Source: Chlorops oryzae
Lineage: Eukaryota; Arthropoda; Insecta; Diptera; Chloropidae
Direction of reading: 5' to 3'
DNA length: 64,000 nucleotides
NCBI GenBank assembly: GCA_020466095.1
Contig: CM035807.1
Location: 84,406,241-84,470,240, forward strand
In this document: in pieces, positions 38,401-53,400 of the stretch
Numbering within the stretch: position 1 is the stretch's first letter
Layout: each line of letters begins with the position of its first letter
The notes under the pieces: model-generated
Told to the model about the DNA's origin: nothing
The model's database searches: none
The model's input: the letters and a program-made list of their open reading frames with translations, nothing else
Translations under genes and position numbers: made by a program

Positions 38401-41400
38401 TCCCAAATTAAATCCGCACGTCCCTAGCCAACAGAAAATTGTTTTCTATCGAGATGTCTTGAACAATGTACAGCGAATATCAAAGTAAATTTTGATTAAG
38501 AAAGCACACGGCTTATGCTTGGTTTCCAATAGCAAAGAATTTTCTAAGTACACAGCAATCCATGCAAATATTTAACACATGCAGACAAGTGGAACCAGTT
38601 ACAATCAAAAGCGCATCAAATAATCTTCTATCCCAGCAGATAATTGGATCATGCAAAGAGTAATCTTATATCGCTCATTTGCGAGTAATGGATTACTAGA
38701 GAATGCTCAGATTTCATATATTTTTTAACACAGGATGTCCCGGCGGAGGAGTAATCCTTTTGACCTCAGAAAGGAGATCAAGTGGAGTAGTCTGTTCTAA
38801 TACAAGAAAGAGCACAAGCGGAGTAATAAATTTCTCGCTTCTTACTCCAAATATATGAATAAATCATTACTCTTCTTTTGCTCGGTTTGGGTATTAATCC
38901 ATAAATATCTGCTGGGATGTTTAAATTACATACATACAAATATATTTCCATTACTTCTTCACAATTTTGCCGATCAGAAAACGTGCCGCCTTGGGTCTTG
39001 GCCCGTATGCTTTCAGTGTTAATCTATGGATGAATTTATTTTAAGCGAATCTTGACCGAAACAACCCAATGGGAAACATCTTCAACTTGTAATTTATAAT
39101 TAAATGTAATTCCTTTTGAGAATCTCAAACCTTTTTGGGCTTTTGTTTTTTACTGATGATAATCTTTCTACAAACGAACCAGCAAACTAGGTGTTTGTTT
39201 GTATCAGGCTTGAGGTAGCCGCGAGTAATTTTGTTCTCAACCCGTTATGAGTTCCTTGCAACGCGAAAGGAGAACATCCTATCACTCCCTATCGGTGTCA
39301 CCCTATATCTACATACACACATACAAGGCCGCATTCAGGCTATGATGAAGGGGGGATAATTTTTTGTAAGTTTAAAACTAAACATTTCAAAAATGCCCAT
39401 TACAAGTCGTGCTAATATTTTTGAAGTTTTGAAAAAAAAGTCCATTGTCTAAAGCACTAATTCTTCTTCTTCTTGCGTGTTTAACTATCCCGGTCTATCC
39501 CGGGGTCCGCAAAACGCGACCAGTTCCTCCATTTTGTTCTGTCGGTTGCATCATCCGAGGTAAGTCCTACAGCCTCTAGGTCATAAAAAATGATTTAAAA
39601 TTCATAAATTTAATCAGGCCTATGTTTGCCAGTTTAAAATTTGGGATACGTTACGCCATCGATTCAAGCCCCAATATGCTCGATCGTCCTTATACCTATA
39701 TACCCAGTAGGAAAGATCCCCCTGACAAAATCAGTGTTGTTTCATGTCTAAAGCACTAATTGAGAAGGATTTAACCTTCTAATGGAAAACCAACGCTTCT
39801 ATAATATAAAGTAAAATTTAAAAAAAAGAAACTATTTTTCGATAAAAACTAAGGAGCCAACAAAATAAAATATAATAAATTCATGCTTTTTTCATTGCTT
39901 CATTTTCATTTTAAACTCAGTTTTCGATTCTTCATACAGAGCTTTTCTGTCTTCGACTTCGGGTCGGTTTTTCTTTTACGATCTCTCGGTGTGAACTTAA
40001 ATTGAATGGTCCTGAGTCAAATATAGCCTAATAATATGATTTTATGCAGACGCACATAATAAAATCGCTTCTTGTTATCAAGGAAAGGAAAGAAATAACA
40101 AACAAAAAAGGACGATCATATTCATTTGATGCATTAAAAATTGATTACTGAAATTATCGATTATTTATGTAGTCGATTATTTAAATTATCGATTATTGAA
40201 ATGTTCGATTATTGATTATTGTAATAATTAATTATTGAAATTTTCGATTATTGAAATAACCGATTATTGAAACTATCGATTGTTGAACCTCTCGCTTCTC
40301 GAACTATCGATAGCCCTCCAGCTTTATCAAACCTATAAATTAGAGAACTTTACACACCTTCTTGCTTCTGTGAGTCTTATGTGTCCCATTTTATAAAATA
40401 AATGAGAATTATAGGCGTCATGCTAAACTGCGTACACTATGGTTACAGAGTATGTTTTTATTTAGGAGAACCTGTTTGCTATAGCTATACACAGTTTTGT
40501 CCATCTTAACCCTTTCGAACCGGAAAGCAGCCGTCAGACCTATCAATATTTTATTCTTATCTTTATATTTCATTGCCCGGTATAGGTTATATAAGTAAAA
40601 ATGTTAACAGTGACTCACAATACCCTAACATACCCTAAATAGAAACAGGAGGAGCTGGGACACATATGTCCTATTTAGGTATTTTAAACGGGACGTATGA
40701 GTCCCGCAAGGTCTCTAAAATACGAAATTATAAGCGAAGCAAGTAAACACTGCCATGGACTGAGCAGTTTGTGTGTAATTATACTTGACAATAAATTCAT
40801 TCTTCCATTGCCTTAAGTTCAAAAATATGTATGTAAGTATATATCCCACAAAACCCAGTAGTTTAGCTTTCCCAAACAGTGAAGTAGGCAATTCAATGCG
40901 TTTTCACCAAACTATCAAAAGGAAGCAGAATATACCTACTTACATAACGTACTATATCATCAGCTTGAGTGTTAACAGTTGATAAAGTGGAAAGCAAACA
41001 GTGACCGCCAAAGTCCTTTAACAAAACATGCAACCAATGCTCCGAATATGGCTAATCCGTAAATTGCAGATATTTTCTATTTCAAAGTAAGTGGTTTATG
41101 TGTGACATTTATTAACTTTGCAATGTTTTTTTTTTCTTTAAGGCAGAGCAATTTCTGAGTAGCCTACTTTAGGTACCCACATAACGACTAGAGCGGATGA
41201 AAATAAGGATGAAAAATTTAGTCTTAAGTGCCAAGCTTGAAAAACATTTCATGTTAAGACAAGTTTTAAAATAACTTTATAGTAGAATCCATATACCATA
41301 ATACGTAGGAAAAAAGCTTGAAATAAATTCAAAAAGATGGGCTTTCAGTCATTCAAGCAGATTACAGTACTCAAGAAAAACATACCTACTCTTTAAATGA

Positions 41401-44400
41401 TGCTGATATTGATATTATGTACCTGTCTCTAGGCACAAATATAAACTTTTCAGTCTCAATTTGTGTTGAAGAGGCTTTTTAGTGATTTGAGGATGCTGTC
41501 AGACTTCCATTAATCTAAGCAGTTGCTGTTCATTTAATTTTGATGTTATCGAATGTGAAAATCCTAGTGATCCGATAAAAAGTTTACACGAAAATATATG
41601 TATGTATGTACATCGAATTTCGCAGGAAGCTACAGAGCCTGAATAATGTCGTAAGACTTTTAATGTGTTTATATTTTACACTTGAATTATTGAAAATTAT
41701 TTCTTTGATTTTGCAATTTCGAAAAAAAAAACGACAAAAAGTGTTGTGCGAATGATATGTACCTTTCCTCGGCTAATCTTAATTATTCTTTTGGCATTTT
41801 GGCTTAGCGATGATGTCATAAAAAACGATTTAAAATTCATAAATTTAATCAGGCCTATGTTTGCCAGTTTAAAATTTGGGATAATATCCCCATGGAATAC
41901 GTTACGCCATCGATTCAAGCTCCAATATGCTCGATCGTCCTATATACCTATATACCCAGTAGGAAAGGTCCCCCTGACAAAATCAGTGTTGTCAGGGTGA
42001 CTTTCGGACCGGTATGCATGACAATTCTTCGCACACTTTGTGTGACATTTGTACACGAACTGACAGGCGCTTCCAGGGTGACTTTGTCTTCGAGGGATTG
42101 GAAGAAGTCACTAGTGACTCCCAGCAGGACAACCTCCATGCTAGGAGGTGCGATGCCAAAAAAGAATATCAGAGCAGCACATGCTCTTTTCTCTCTAAAT
42201 TTCACTTTATAGAAAAAGGTCTGAAAACCGGTCTTCTCTTTGAATATTTCGTAAATTTTTTGAATTCTATTTTTAACAATTTTTGTTCGCCTATATACTA
42301 GCATTCCGGCCTTATTCTTATTTACGTGAATGGTCCGACTGGACCCATTAATGGTTTAATATTAGCAGAAGTAATGTTATGAAATTTACCAAAAGGGTGA
42401 TTTTCGTCATATATCTTCCAACTTCCTTGAAATTGTTTTCCTGACCAGAGGAGAGTGCTCTCGATTGATTTAATGACAATGATGAGATGATATTTCTGAT
42501 GTAATTTTAAAGTTACCATTAAATGAACACCAAAGCATCAGATACAACACATAAGCAAAAACCACCCCTTGATGGCAAACCACAAGCACGAAGCGCGATT
42601 GAACGAAATTCATTTCGAAGATGTTGTTCACAATGACGAACGGATGTCCATCGTGCATGGATATAAAAAAAGAAAAGATATACTTGTATATTGTCATTTC
42701 TGGCAGAAGCATTAAAGCAGCCAAACAAACCAAGTTATGACATCAAAGCGGACTAACAGAACCCATCAAGCAACCACCGAGGACTTAACGAAATTGACTC
42801 TGTCAACACAACAACATACAATTTGAATATCGATGATGTCTTCGATGTCAAAATCGAAATCGCGTTTGTATTTTTACGATAAAAGTCGTTAAATTAAAAA
42901 TGAGCAAAATGGAAGTCAGAAGTCAGTCCAGAAAGCCATAAGGAAAATCCGATGACAGAATTTATCGATGAGTACTGAATGCCGCATGAATAGGCAAGGA
43001 AGAATGTGCATGAACGTGTGGGCAGAAGATATGCAGAGAATATTGAATTTTTTTAATGCACGGACATTGAGCAAAAAACCCTTTTTCCATGTCGCTTCAA
43101 TGCTCTTTACGTTGCTTAAATAGCTTTTGCTGTGCAAGGGCTAAGATTAAATTTTTATTACTCACTTAAATGTATATCACAGGCAGCGCCTGCGTAAATT
43201 TTGTTAATGCTATTTTACCGTTTTTTACCGCGTTAAATATTTATTTATTGATATTAATATCCGACAGCTTTTGGAGGGAAGGACGAAATGAAATGAAATG
43301 AAATGGAGACGGAGAAAAACGACCGAAAGGAGCGCTTGGGTCATCGGATTAAAGTGATGAGTTAACGATGACGACACGTTCGTGCTCTTTCAAGATAAAA
43401 ATCTTCCGGTCTTTTTATGAAGCGCTGGACTGGCAATTTCATTTTCAGCCGTTAATTATGCAGTCCAATAAACGCTAAATGCCATTTTAACCCTTTTCGT
43501 AAACATTTCAAGTGCAATTTTGCAAATTTCTATGCGAGAGCTCAACTTTTGCTTGCTCACGATATTTATTCATTAAAATATTTGCGTTCAGAGAAAGACG
43601 CATGTAGATTGTGAGAGCTTGTAGGGGTGAGACAGGGAAATATCTTGTCTTTAGTAGCAACCCTGCAGGAAATGTCAATAGTGAATCTATACTCTTTCTC
43701 TACTGACTGCGTCAACAGTACTACTGACCAGTTAAACCCATCGCAATGCTTTGCGTTATTGACATTTAACATTGAGTTGTCATTGAATGTCAACAGTAGA
43801 CCGAAAATCTATTGACGAACTATTGACGACCTATTGACGTCGGTACTATTATATAGACAAAATGAGTACTCTTTCGCTTTATAAGGAGACATGTTGTTGA
43901 CATGGTCAATAAAGATGAACTATACCTCTTGACAGTACAGTTTCTATAATGACACCGCCCGTAAATACTGTTGACGTTGGAACTAGTTCTCTTGTCTATA
44001 TTGACGTCAATATAGACATGGGGCCATATGGCGACAGGCTTCCTGCAGGGAATCTTTCCAAAGCTGACCGACAGATATGTGAGAACTCCTTGTATGATAG
44101 TTGTAGTGACCCGAAAATCTTTTGAAGAAAAGTTGAAAAAATTGTACATATTTTCTGTAGAATTTGCAATAAGTGAATAACTACATTATTAAAAGATTTC
44201 ATAACAACATAATTAGCAAGTCTAGTTTCTATCTACTCTATCTAATAGTTTCAAAAGTCTTCAATCTATAGTCTAGTACGAGCTCATTTTTATATGAAAA
44301 TTAAAAAAAAAAAAATGCGCATATAGGAAGGTATTTCTTTAAGTTAAACTGGCATGAAAAAAACTTTAAACTTTAAAAAAAATTTATGGAATTTAAACTT

Positions 44401-47400
44401 TCGGAAGTGCGTAAATCCAGTTAAAACCTACGCGACCCATATTATTTGATATTTGTATTATTGGGCAAAATATGGCCAAAATTAAGGCCCTTCTCAACCC
44501 ACCAGCCTCTCGTCAGTGTGAATTAAGAGTGAAAATAAACATTTTTACTTACCACGTCTATCAACAGTCATATCTTCCGTTGTGTCTTCACAATCACCTG
44601 AAAAAATAAAAGAAAACAATTTCTTTCAGCTGGTGTTTCTTGTCAATGAAGAGGCTTAAATGCACCGTATGTAAAAGGCCACATACGTAATGTGTCCCGG
44701 CCACGGAACGTTATGAGGAATAATTCATTGAATTAGTTTTAGTAAAATAATTATGAGTGCTTGTTGCGAAAATACAACAAACACATGACAGCTTACGCTT
44801 CAGCTTCAGCTTTGCTTCCACTATAGTTGCGGCCTAAGAGACATCAAAATTTCCCATTTTCTATTAGCTTCTTTCTCATACTGTAACACTTGGTCGATAT
44901 TATCGAAGTCGATACTTTTGCCAAAATCGCCCATCCCTAGCGCAAAGTTGAAGTTCAACACGCAAAGTACACCATTCATATTTCCACGAACTTAAACTAG
45001 GTGAGAATTATGAGAAAAATTTGTTTCAAATTTTGTCTCTCGGAAAAAATGCACATTTATACATGGGCTGTAACTAGTAAAAACGAGTGAGGTACTGTCT
45101 AGATTTTTCCTTAGAAGGCCACTAAAGAGGCGGCACTTACTAGGCCCACGAAGACGATAGGATAGAATATTCTATTCGGGCTTTAAATTACAAAGGCCCT
45201 GTCTGGATAATTCACGTCATTGCCAATATAGGGGCGTTTCTACCCAACGCCAAAGTTAGGCCAAGATAAGCCTGATCGAGTCAAGAGTTGTTATTCCAGG
45301 GCCTGTTTAGATCCAGTCTAGATTTATCTATATTCTGGCAAATCTAGCTAGGCCCAAGCTAATCACCAGACTTCTCTAGCAACTTTCCAACCGGGAAAAT
45401 AATGAACCCATCGGGAATGTTTTTGTACAGGAAATGTTATTGTAGACAAAGTATACACGCCAAGTTTCATTCAAGTCCCATTTGAATTATAGACTGTAAG
45501 AGACAACTATTGAAAAACTCCCTTTTCCACGCCCAGTTTTTCAATAATTAGAAATTATAATCAATGACCCAAAAATGCGCACAAATGTCAAATTTTATCA
45601 AAATTATTTCAAAATTCATGTTTTATGCATGTTCTATGATTATCGTAACAGACCCTAGTTCTTTCTCATTCCCCCGCAAACATGCATACCAAATATATGT
45701 AAAGTTCTTTCGTAAATCCGAGCCAGGAAGAAAAATGCCCAAATGGTTGACTCTCTCGACTTACAAGCCACCTCAACCTACTACCCTTTCTCCTAAAGTA
45801 ATGCCAAAAACCAGGGACGTGAACCGGTTTTGAACCGGAAACCCGCCTTTTATCTGCTGATGAACCGAACCATTAACTGAACCGAAGTTTTTCACAAATG
45901 TTTGAACCGAACCGAAAACCGATTCCCTTTTTGTACAGGCTCGGGGTTTCATTTTTGCCTGCAACCATGCACAGTGGTCTCTCCCATAGGCCAAACATTT
46001 TATTGTGCAAATTTTAATCCTAAATGGTAAAAAAAATTGCGTTTGAAGTGGAAACACGTGTTAACAAATTTTTTTAATTTTGAGCAATTCCCGAACCGAG
46101 CCGAAACCCCGGTTCAGAGAAGTAGAAAAACCGGTTTGACGAACCAATCCAAAAGTTCAAACACGGTTCGAGCCGCCGAACCGAACCGAACCGGTTCACG
46201 TCCCTGCCTAAAACTGATTATACTCGTATTTATCGTGGATTCCATAGGTGCGTTCCAACGCTTACGGGATGCTAGTTTTTTCCGAGCCCCTTTTTTTGGC
46301 AACACTGTTTGCTTACGCGCACGACAGGGTTGCTCTAGTTTTTTTCTTCAAAGTAAAATTTAACCAATAAACAAGATTGGGGACTTTTATAAAAGGGATA
46401 ATAATTGCTTCCAGTGATTTCTTGTTTACCGACAATGTGAATTACACATTCCAAGTACAGCTAGCGATCATGAAATCATAATTCGACTTTTTCCCTTCTG
46501 CACTACATACATACATACATACATATTTTTCGAAAACGTGATTATGTTTTGCTGATACTACACTTCATGGAATTATAATAGCAATAATAACAATCCGCGG
46601 AATTATTGTTGTAGTATTTTCAGATTTTAGATATCAGATACATTCGATACAAAACAAAAAAAACGAAAAAAAAACAAAAAACAACATAGCATCGGTACAT
46701 ACGGACATGTGTACGCACGCTATGACTGCTCACTCAGAGCTATGTACATATAAAGTTTTTATTATAAACGTAACGCTGAGCCGCAGAACTCCTGCGCTCG
46801 TGTTTGCTTAGTGTAAGTGTGCTTTGTACAGCCGAAGTACAGATAGAACGCTGATAAGCGATTCCAAGCCGGAGTTTTTCATTTGGCACTTACAGAACTA
46901 CTCTCGAAGCATTCAAAAGCGCTTATCTTATGAGAGAGTTACAATCGCTCGCAGCAATGTGGGCAGGAAGTGTGACGTTGTTGTTCGACCACCGCATTAA
47001 GAAAGAGCAGACTTCTTTCTTCAGCTTCAAGTCGTTGTTGTTGCTGTTGTTTTTGTTTTTGTTGTTGTTATTGGTGTTATTGTTGCTGTTGTTGTCGTTC
47101 GCGTTGTCGTTATAGACATAATGTTGATGACAACGACCAAAACGGAATAGAAAATTTAATTCTGGATGGGTGTTTGATGAAATATTTGTGACTTTGATAT
47201 ATATTTAGGGGTTCTGGACTCTTACCAAGGATAGGTACTACTAATGTAATGTCTGACATACACTCAAAAAAAAAAAAATTATATGTAATGCCAATAATTT
47301 TATATTTTGTCCCAACAATTTTGTTGGTTAAATCGTTCCCAGCAATTTAAATTGTTCTAATAAAAAGTGGAAGTTCTTAAAACAAAAATTCTTTGCATGA

Positions 47401-50400
47401 CCACAGAAATTGAAAATTTATTCTTGATGAAACAATTTTTTCAATAACATTAGGGGTATTCACAAAGGCGTGTTAAAAACGTTGGAAAGTCGGGAAATAG
47501 GAAAATTGTGACCTCTTAAAAAATTTTTCAACTTTTTTTGTATCTTGCACAACATTTTAAGCAGATAAAATTTTCCGTTTTTCCGACTTTACTATTTTCC
47601 AACGCCTTTGTGAATACCCCTATTGTCTCAACAATGTAAAGTTTTTGAGCAACTTTTTTGAGTGAAAGGACCCGGAAATTTGAACAAAACTTCATTCGTA
47701 AGCCCCATTCTTAAATATAAGGAAGAATTGGAAGAAATAATTGTTTAGATTTATGAAGAGATTTCTTATCCCACACGCAAAGCCTTTTTTTTTTTAAATA
47801 AAACCGCGATAACTACTACTTTCAGACTCTTAGAAGCACCGATATTTATGCTAGTGCATAGACTGTAAGGTTCTCTCTTAGCACTTATCGTAAAGCTTAA
47901 GTCTGTAAAGCATATAATTGAAACAGTCATCAGATTTTAATTCTCCTTAAATAATTTTCGAATTCATTCGCTAATGAAGACAACACGTCTTGAATGCACA
48001 ATAATACAAAATTATATAAAAACAAGTAAGGGTGTTATAGTCAGGCGATCCTGACAATAGAATACCCGACACAGATGTTCAAATAATTTTTAATATCAAG
48101 AGGTGTTTAAGGCCATTAGGCGCCCCATATACCGACTTTTGTTAAATTTCTTTATGAAAACCGCCCTTTGCCACGCCCACTTTTCCAATTATTTTGCAAT
48201 TCTAATCGGAGGCTAAATATACACTCAAATTCTAAGTTTTAGTGGAATATTTCCAAAAAATCCGATTTTGGGGCAGTTTTGAGATTTTTGTGACAGACCC
48301 TAGTACTGGAGGTACCCTTAATAATGGACCTATCAATTTTTGGAGAGGATGTTTATGGCTACAAAGGAAGCATAACTGCCAAATTTCGTTCAAGTCCCAT
48401 TTGAATTTCGGGTGAAGGAAGCCATTTTCGGAAAACGCCCTTCGGCCCACGCCCACTTTTCCAATTGAAATTGAATAACTTGACTTCAAATATGTTCAAC
48501 TATCAAATTTCATCAAAATATCTTGTAAAAATCCGGTTTTGGAGCAGTTTTTGTGATTTTCATAACAGACCATAGTACTAGAGGTACCCTTAAAAATGGG
48601 CCGATCGGGTCCATTCTCGAACTTGTTCTTACTCATGTCGCCGTGAGCACGCATACCAAATTTTGTCAAGATAGCTCAACTCCTTCGATAAGAAAACTGT
48701 ATACAACAACGAGACAGACAGACAGACGGACATGGCTAAATCGAATCTCCTGGTGACACTGATCATTTCTATATACATTTTGTATGGTCTATCCCGACTG
48801 GTTCTGGGTGTTACACACAACCACACAAACGCAATATACCCTCGACACAGAGTGTGTCGGGTATAATGATCTGCGAACCGGCAATTTCATTACATTTCCC
48901 TCAAGTTTATAGAAGATAAAGGGTTAAAGCTAGCTAGCTAGCTGGGTTTTCCGGTCAGTTAAGTCGCATGGGTTTTCTCTGAACTTATATCAAAGCACAA
49001 AGCAGAGTAACGAAGTGAGGTGGGTGAGAAGGGAAACCCGCCCCGGGCGACAATTATTATTTTTTATTTTTATGAAGGTATTTTTATTCAGGCTGTTTGA
49101 AGGGGCGGATTTTCCTGCATTGTGCCCCCATCGGGCCTCCTCTCACCCATAAACGGGCCTAACCCTTAGCCTCTTTTTGGACTTACAGGCACGCAGCAAG
49201 GAGTGTTAAAGCTACGAGGTTTTTCACTTTATACTGTGCGATGACTTCAGTGCCGTAGCAACCATAGGGGAAAGAGGCGCTGGTTTGCCCTCCAGCATTT
49301 TTGATTTTTGCCATGAAAAAAATTAAAAAAGGAGAAAAAATAGATGACAATCGAAAAAACATGCATTGAAAGCGTGCATGTAATGTGGTTTTAATTAAAA
49401 TAGACGTTAAAATTGAAAAATAATTTTGCGGCCCCCACGGAAAATTGAAAAAATAATTTTTTGCCCCATCACGCAAAACAGAATTGCTACGGCACTGGAT
49501 GACTTATAATTGGACTTAATTTCGCATTTATGCGGGGGCGTATCGAGTTTGAATTGAGGTGTAAGATGCACTGTTTCAAAACCACCAGAAGAGTATTTTC
49601 ATATTCCAGCCTTCAAGATCACATTGAGGACTTTTTTCGCAAAATTTCAAACAATTCGAAAAGGAAACTTTGCAGACAAATGGACGGATGTGGCCATTTG
49701 GACTACCTTTACTATCTTGGTAATAATCATCATTGGAAAAATATATTTTTAGACACAGATGATGTAGTGCAATGATCATTAATTGTATTGTATATCGATT
49801 CAATATTATGGAACTTATTCCAAAAGTTAATAACGACCATACAGTCACGGTTTGAGCGCAATCAATCGTTCTCAAAGATATTGAATTCTACAAATATGAG
49901 AGCGATACGGTGCATCTGAAAAGCGAGTGTATTACCATTCATTATTATCCGCGATAAATACTGCAATCACAATGTTTTCTCAGAGTGAATCGTTAACCGT
50001 GAACGTTGGCGCAGTGGAGATAGTGTACAATTGTTTGATCGTAGATAACTCGGCAGCATATTGTGCTCAACGATCAACATCGACGTTTAACCCGTGGTTT
50101 TGCGAAATTCAAATAAATCATATCGCTTTAGCACCACTCTTAATTGTATAAGTATGTATTTGATTAAAGCACTTGATCTTCTTTAAATCTTTGGTCATTC
50201 ACAAACACAACCTCGTTCACAGATGCGACACGATAATCGATTTAATTAGCTTTTGAATTCGAATAAGTTGGCTTTTTTATTTATTTTGGTTTAAGAACAA
50301 GATATTAAGATATATGGTATGATGACGAACAGTTGCTTCGTAAACAACTAAACAAAGTGAGAGCGAACACCAGCACTGCCAAATATTCGGCTCTGTTGTT

Positions 50401-53400
50401 CGTTTCGCGTTCTACAACAAACTGAAAACAGCCGGCGAGTAATGAAATTTTTACACTGTCAAGATACAAAGATACGACGAATAATGACGACGACTGGTAT
50501 CTGCGGCAATGGCAGCAACAGAGGCGGCAGTGGCAGCGGCAGCGTAACGTAACGCAAGAGAGCGAATAAGTGCTGCGAAGAGCGCTGCCGAGACAGAGAG
50601 AGAGAGAGAGAGCATTTCGGACTGGATAAACAAACCTATGTATTAATTGCTTGAAAGGAAGATATTTTCAGTCCAGCTGATTGTGCTTTCAAAGTGATAT
50701 TGATACGATGACGGGCGAAACCGTTGGTAATTCGTTGGTATCTGGCGTCTTCGGAACGATTGAAAGTGTTTTGGAGTTTTTGACTGGTTTTTTGAGCTTT
50801 GCAAATATGAATGTATATGTATGTATGTATGTATGTATGCGTTCGTGTTAGTTGAAAGTTTTTGGAAAACGATGTCTTATCAATGAGCTGTTCGGGAATG
50901 GTTCCCCCATCGGGGTTGGCTATAAGAAATTCGTATCTTTTCACTTCATTTCGTTCGTGCACGTTTTGTATACGCCTGCCTGTTGGCATATCTCTTTATT
51001 TATCTTACTCGCATACTAGCGCACTCATTCACCTACTTACTTATTCGCTTACTTACTCACTCGTTCGTTTTTAGCTCACTGGTTCGTTGGTTTCTTCAAT
51101 TTCATATGAAACAAAACAAAAACTGATAAAGCACTGATAAGCACACAGCGCAGCACAAAAGTTAGATAACATCGACCAACAGCCAACAGCCAGCAACCAA
51201 CATTCAACGTTCAACGTTCAACATTTTCAGCAACAACAGCAATATAGCAACAATCAGCCAAAACGGCAGCGATAGCACCGAAAGCAGCGACGCAGCGACG
51301 AAGCGACGTCTGCCGAGGCCGGTGGATATTGAAAGCGGATACATGGTACGACTGTGAATTATACAGGCGAGCCACTCATTTAGATGTGAATGTAAAATAC
51401 AGTGGTGACGAACGAATTCTGAGTGAGTAGAAAATCCGCTTTGCAGTTTTGTGAGAAAAGCTAAATTTTCTTTCAATTTCATAAATGCCTTCTGTAAAAT
51501 TGCATGAGGATAAATAAATAAAGAATATCAAAAATAATAACATATGTATTTTGAAAAGAAGTAAGTACTTACATTATACAGGGTGTTGCGTACTAAAATG
51601 CTTTAATTTATAGGGTTGTTGGAGTGGATCAAAGTGAATAAAAATCGCATGAAAAAGGGGGTCTAAAATTTAATTTTTGTTCGCCTTAACGCTGTATTTC
51701 AGAAAAAAAGTACATCATTTAACAGCCCATTGTCAGGCCCTTTTAGGTGTATAAAATGTTCTATTATTTATTCGCACTTTCAAGAATTTTTTTGCCATCA
51801 AAATGAAAATTTCGAAATTTTCCTAAAATTTTCTTATTTTTATTTGGAATCCATTTTTGAAAAAGGTCTTATAATCTGCGATAAATTGTTTTCCTGAAAT
51901 ACAACGTACTGCGCTCAAAAACTTTTTCTCTGGAACTACTGCGAACTTCATGCTTTCCCTTGCAATCACTCAGGCTTACATTTGAGACGTCGCCTTACGG
52001 ACACTGGCGTAGAGAGACATATCGGGAACAATGGACGCACAATGAAGGAAATGCCACCCCGCCCTAACTAGAAGGACCTTTTTAAAATTTAAAATATGAT
52101 TTGCCGTATTTCTAACCCCAGTTTATGTACCTGAATGAACAAGTGCTTTAATTTATGTGCTCTTTTCTCCCCTTTCAGTGTATCCATTTGTTCTTTTTAT
52201 AGAGCTTTTATACCATATTTGGTCTAATTTTCTTAGTGAAACAATTGTTCAAAGCAAATCAGAAGCAAAATGTTTCAGTTGGTTAAATCGAGCTATGCAA
52301 CAATCAAACAATCAAAGCAATTTTCATATACCCGTTAAATTACTGGTAAAATCAAACAACTCCTTATCTCGGAATTTCAACCCTGACCACTTTTCTGTCC
52401 TAAGGCTCCACTAAAGATCATAGATTATGGAAATTAGGGAGGTTCCCCCCAAAAACTGGTAACAGTGTGCAATTTAGGAGAGCTCAGAAAAGCCTTAGGA
52501 GGTCATATTTTTTGGCGATAGTGCCAGTTTTAACACCTCCAGCTCCCTGGGCGAGATTTCTTCGGCGCCCCCTAACTGTTATTTAGGGAATTCACTAGTA
52601 AGTATAAAATCGCCCTGTTATATCCGGCGCCCTGGGCGGTTGCCCAACCGTGCCCTACCCAAACGCCGTTATTGTTTAGCGAAATAAATATTCTGGCATA
52701 AATTTCGATCGCACTAAGGTGGCAAAGTTTTGTTTTTACCACTGTCCAGTGTTTTCGCTTACGTCTCAGCCGTTGGAGTCATCATCATCAACGGCGTCGC
52801 TTTTGAGAACGCGCTGTGATGTTTTGCAGCGATAGCGCGTCTACGGCTAATGGAATTCTGATTATTGCGTCCTGATAAGGCCGTCGCTCTGTGTACAATT
52901 GTATCTGTATCTGCTTTTGTTGCTGTTGCTCGTGTAGTTTGTATATTGTACATACATACGCGCATACTGAAAGCACATGCACATTCACGAGCACAAAAGT
53001 GAACGCAATGATATATCTCATCGACAGACTGACTCAGTCAGTGTCTAATATCGTCTTATATCTACTTGGGCTATCGCTGCTGTGCATCCATTGGAGTAGG
53101 TTGCTCACAGGCTAGCAAACACGCACACAGAGTGACAACACCGCCTCGCCTCGCCCGCCCCGGCCCGCCGCACTACCACCTTCGCATTTATCTACACATA
53201 ACTCTGCTTGCTGCTAGCTGCTAGCTGCCTGCTTGTTTTGTTTCCTTTTCATTTTCGTCGACGTGCATATATCCTTATCAATTCTCACCGATCTATTTTA
53301 ATGTTTCGCCTTATCACTCTGTTTGCATTTCCTTTTGCATAACATCTCCTTCGTCCTCGACCATGCTGCTCACGCTCGCATTTACAGTTCTGCCTCACAG

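Larger units (their letters stand above)
16872..44552 (-). other. ush: ush intron 2, 27.7 kb
   Basis: Bounded by acceptor TTTCTCTTAG and donor GTAAGT. No host exon is supported within it. It holds most of the repeats listed separately. The stretches 17460-18660, 19725-21165, 25480-26950, 31270-34140 and 42010-43660 are mostly single-copy in this window and are where regulatory sequence could lie. Confidence 0.75.

Noticed and set aside
41948..42304. 118-codon minus-strand open frame
   Set aside because: No domain recognised; it overlaps the duplicated segment at 41815-41992, and its start and end have no gene signals.
46880..47000. Coding first exon ending at TCT|GTAAGTGCC
   Set aside because: The nearest ATG before this donor hits an in-frame stop before the junction; at most a noncoding exon.
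51577..51620. TACAGGGTGTTGCGTACTAA as a transposon end
   Set aside because: No inverted partner or target duplication found nearby.
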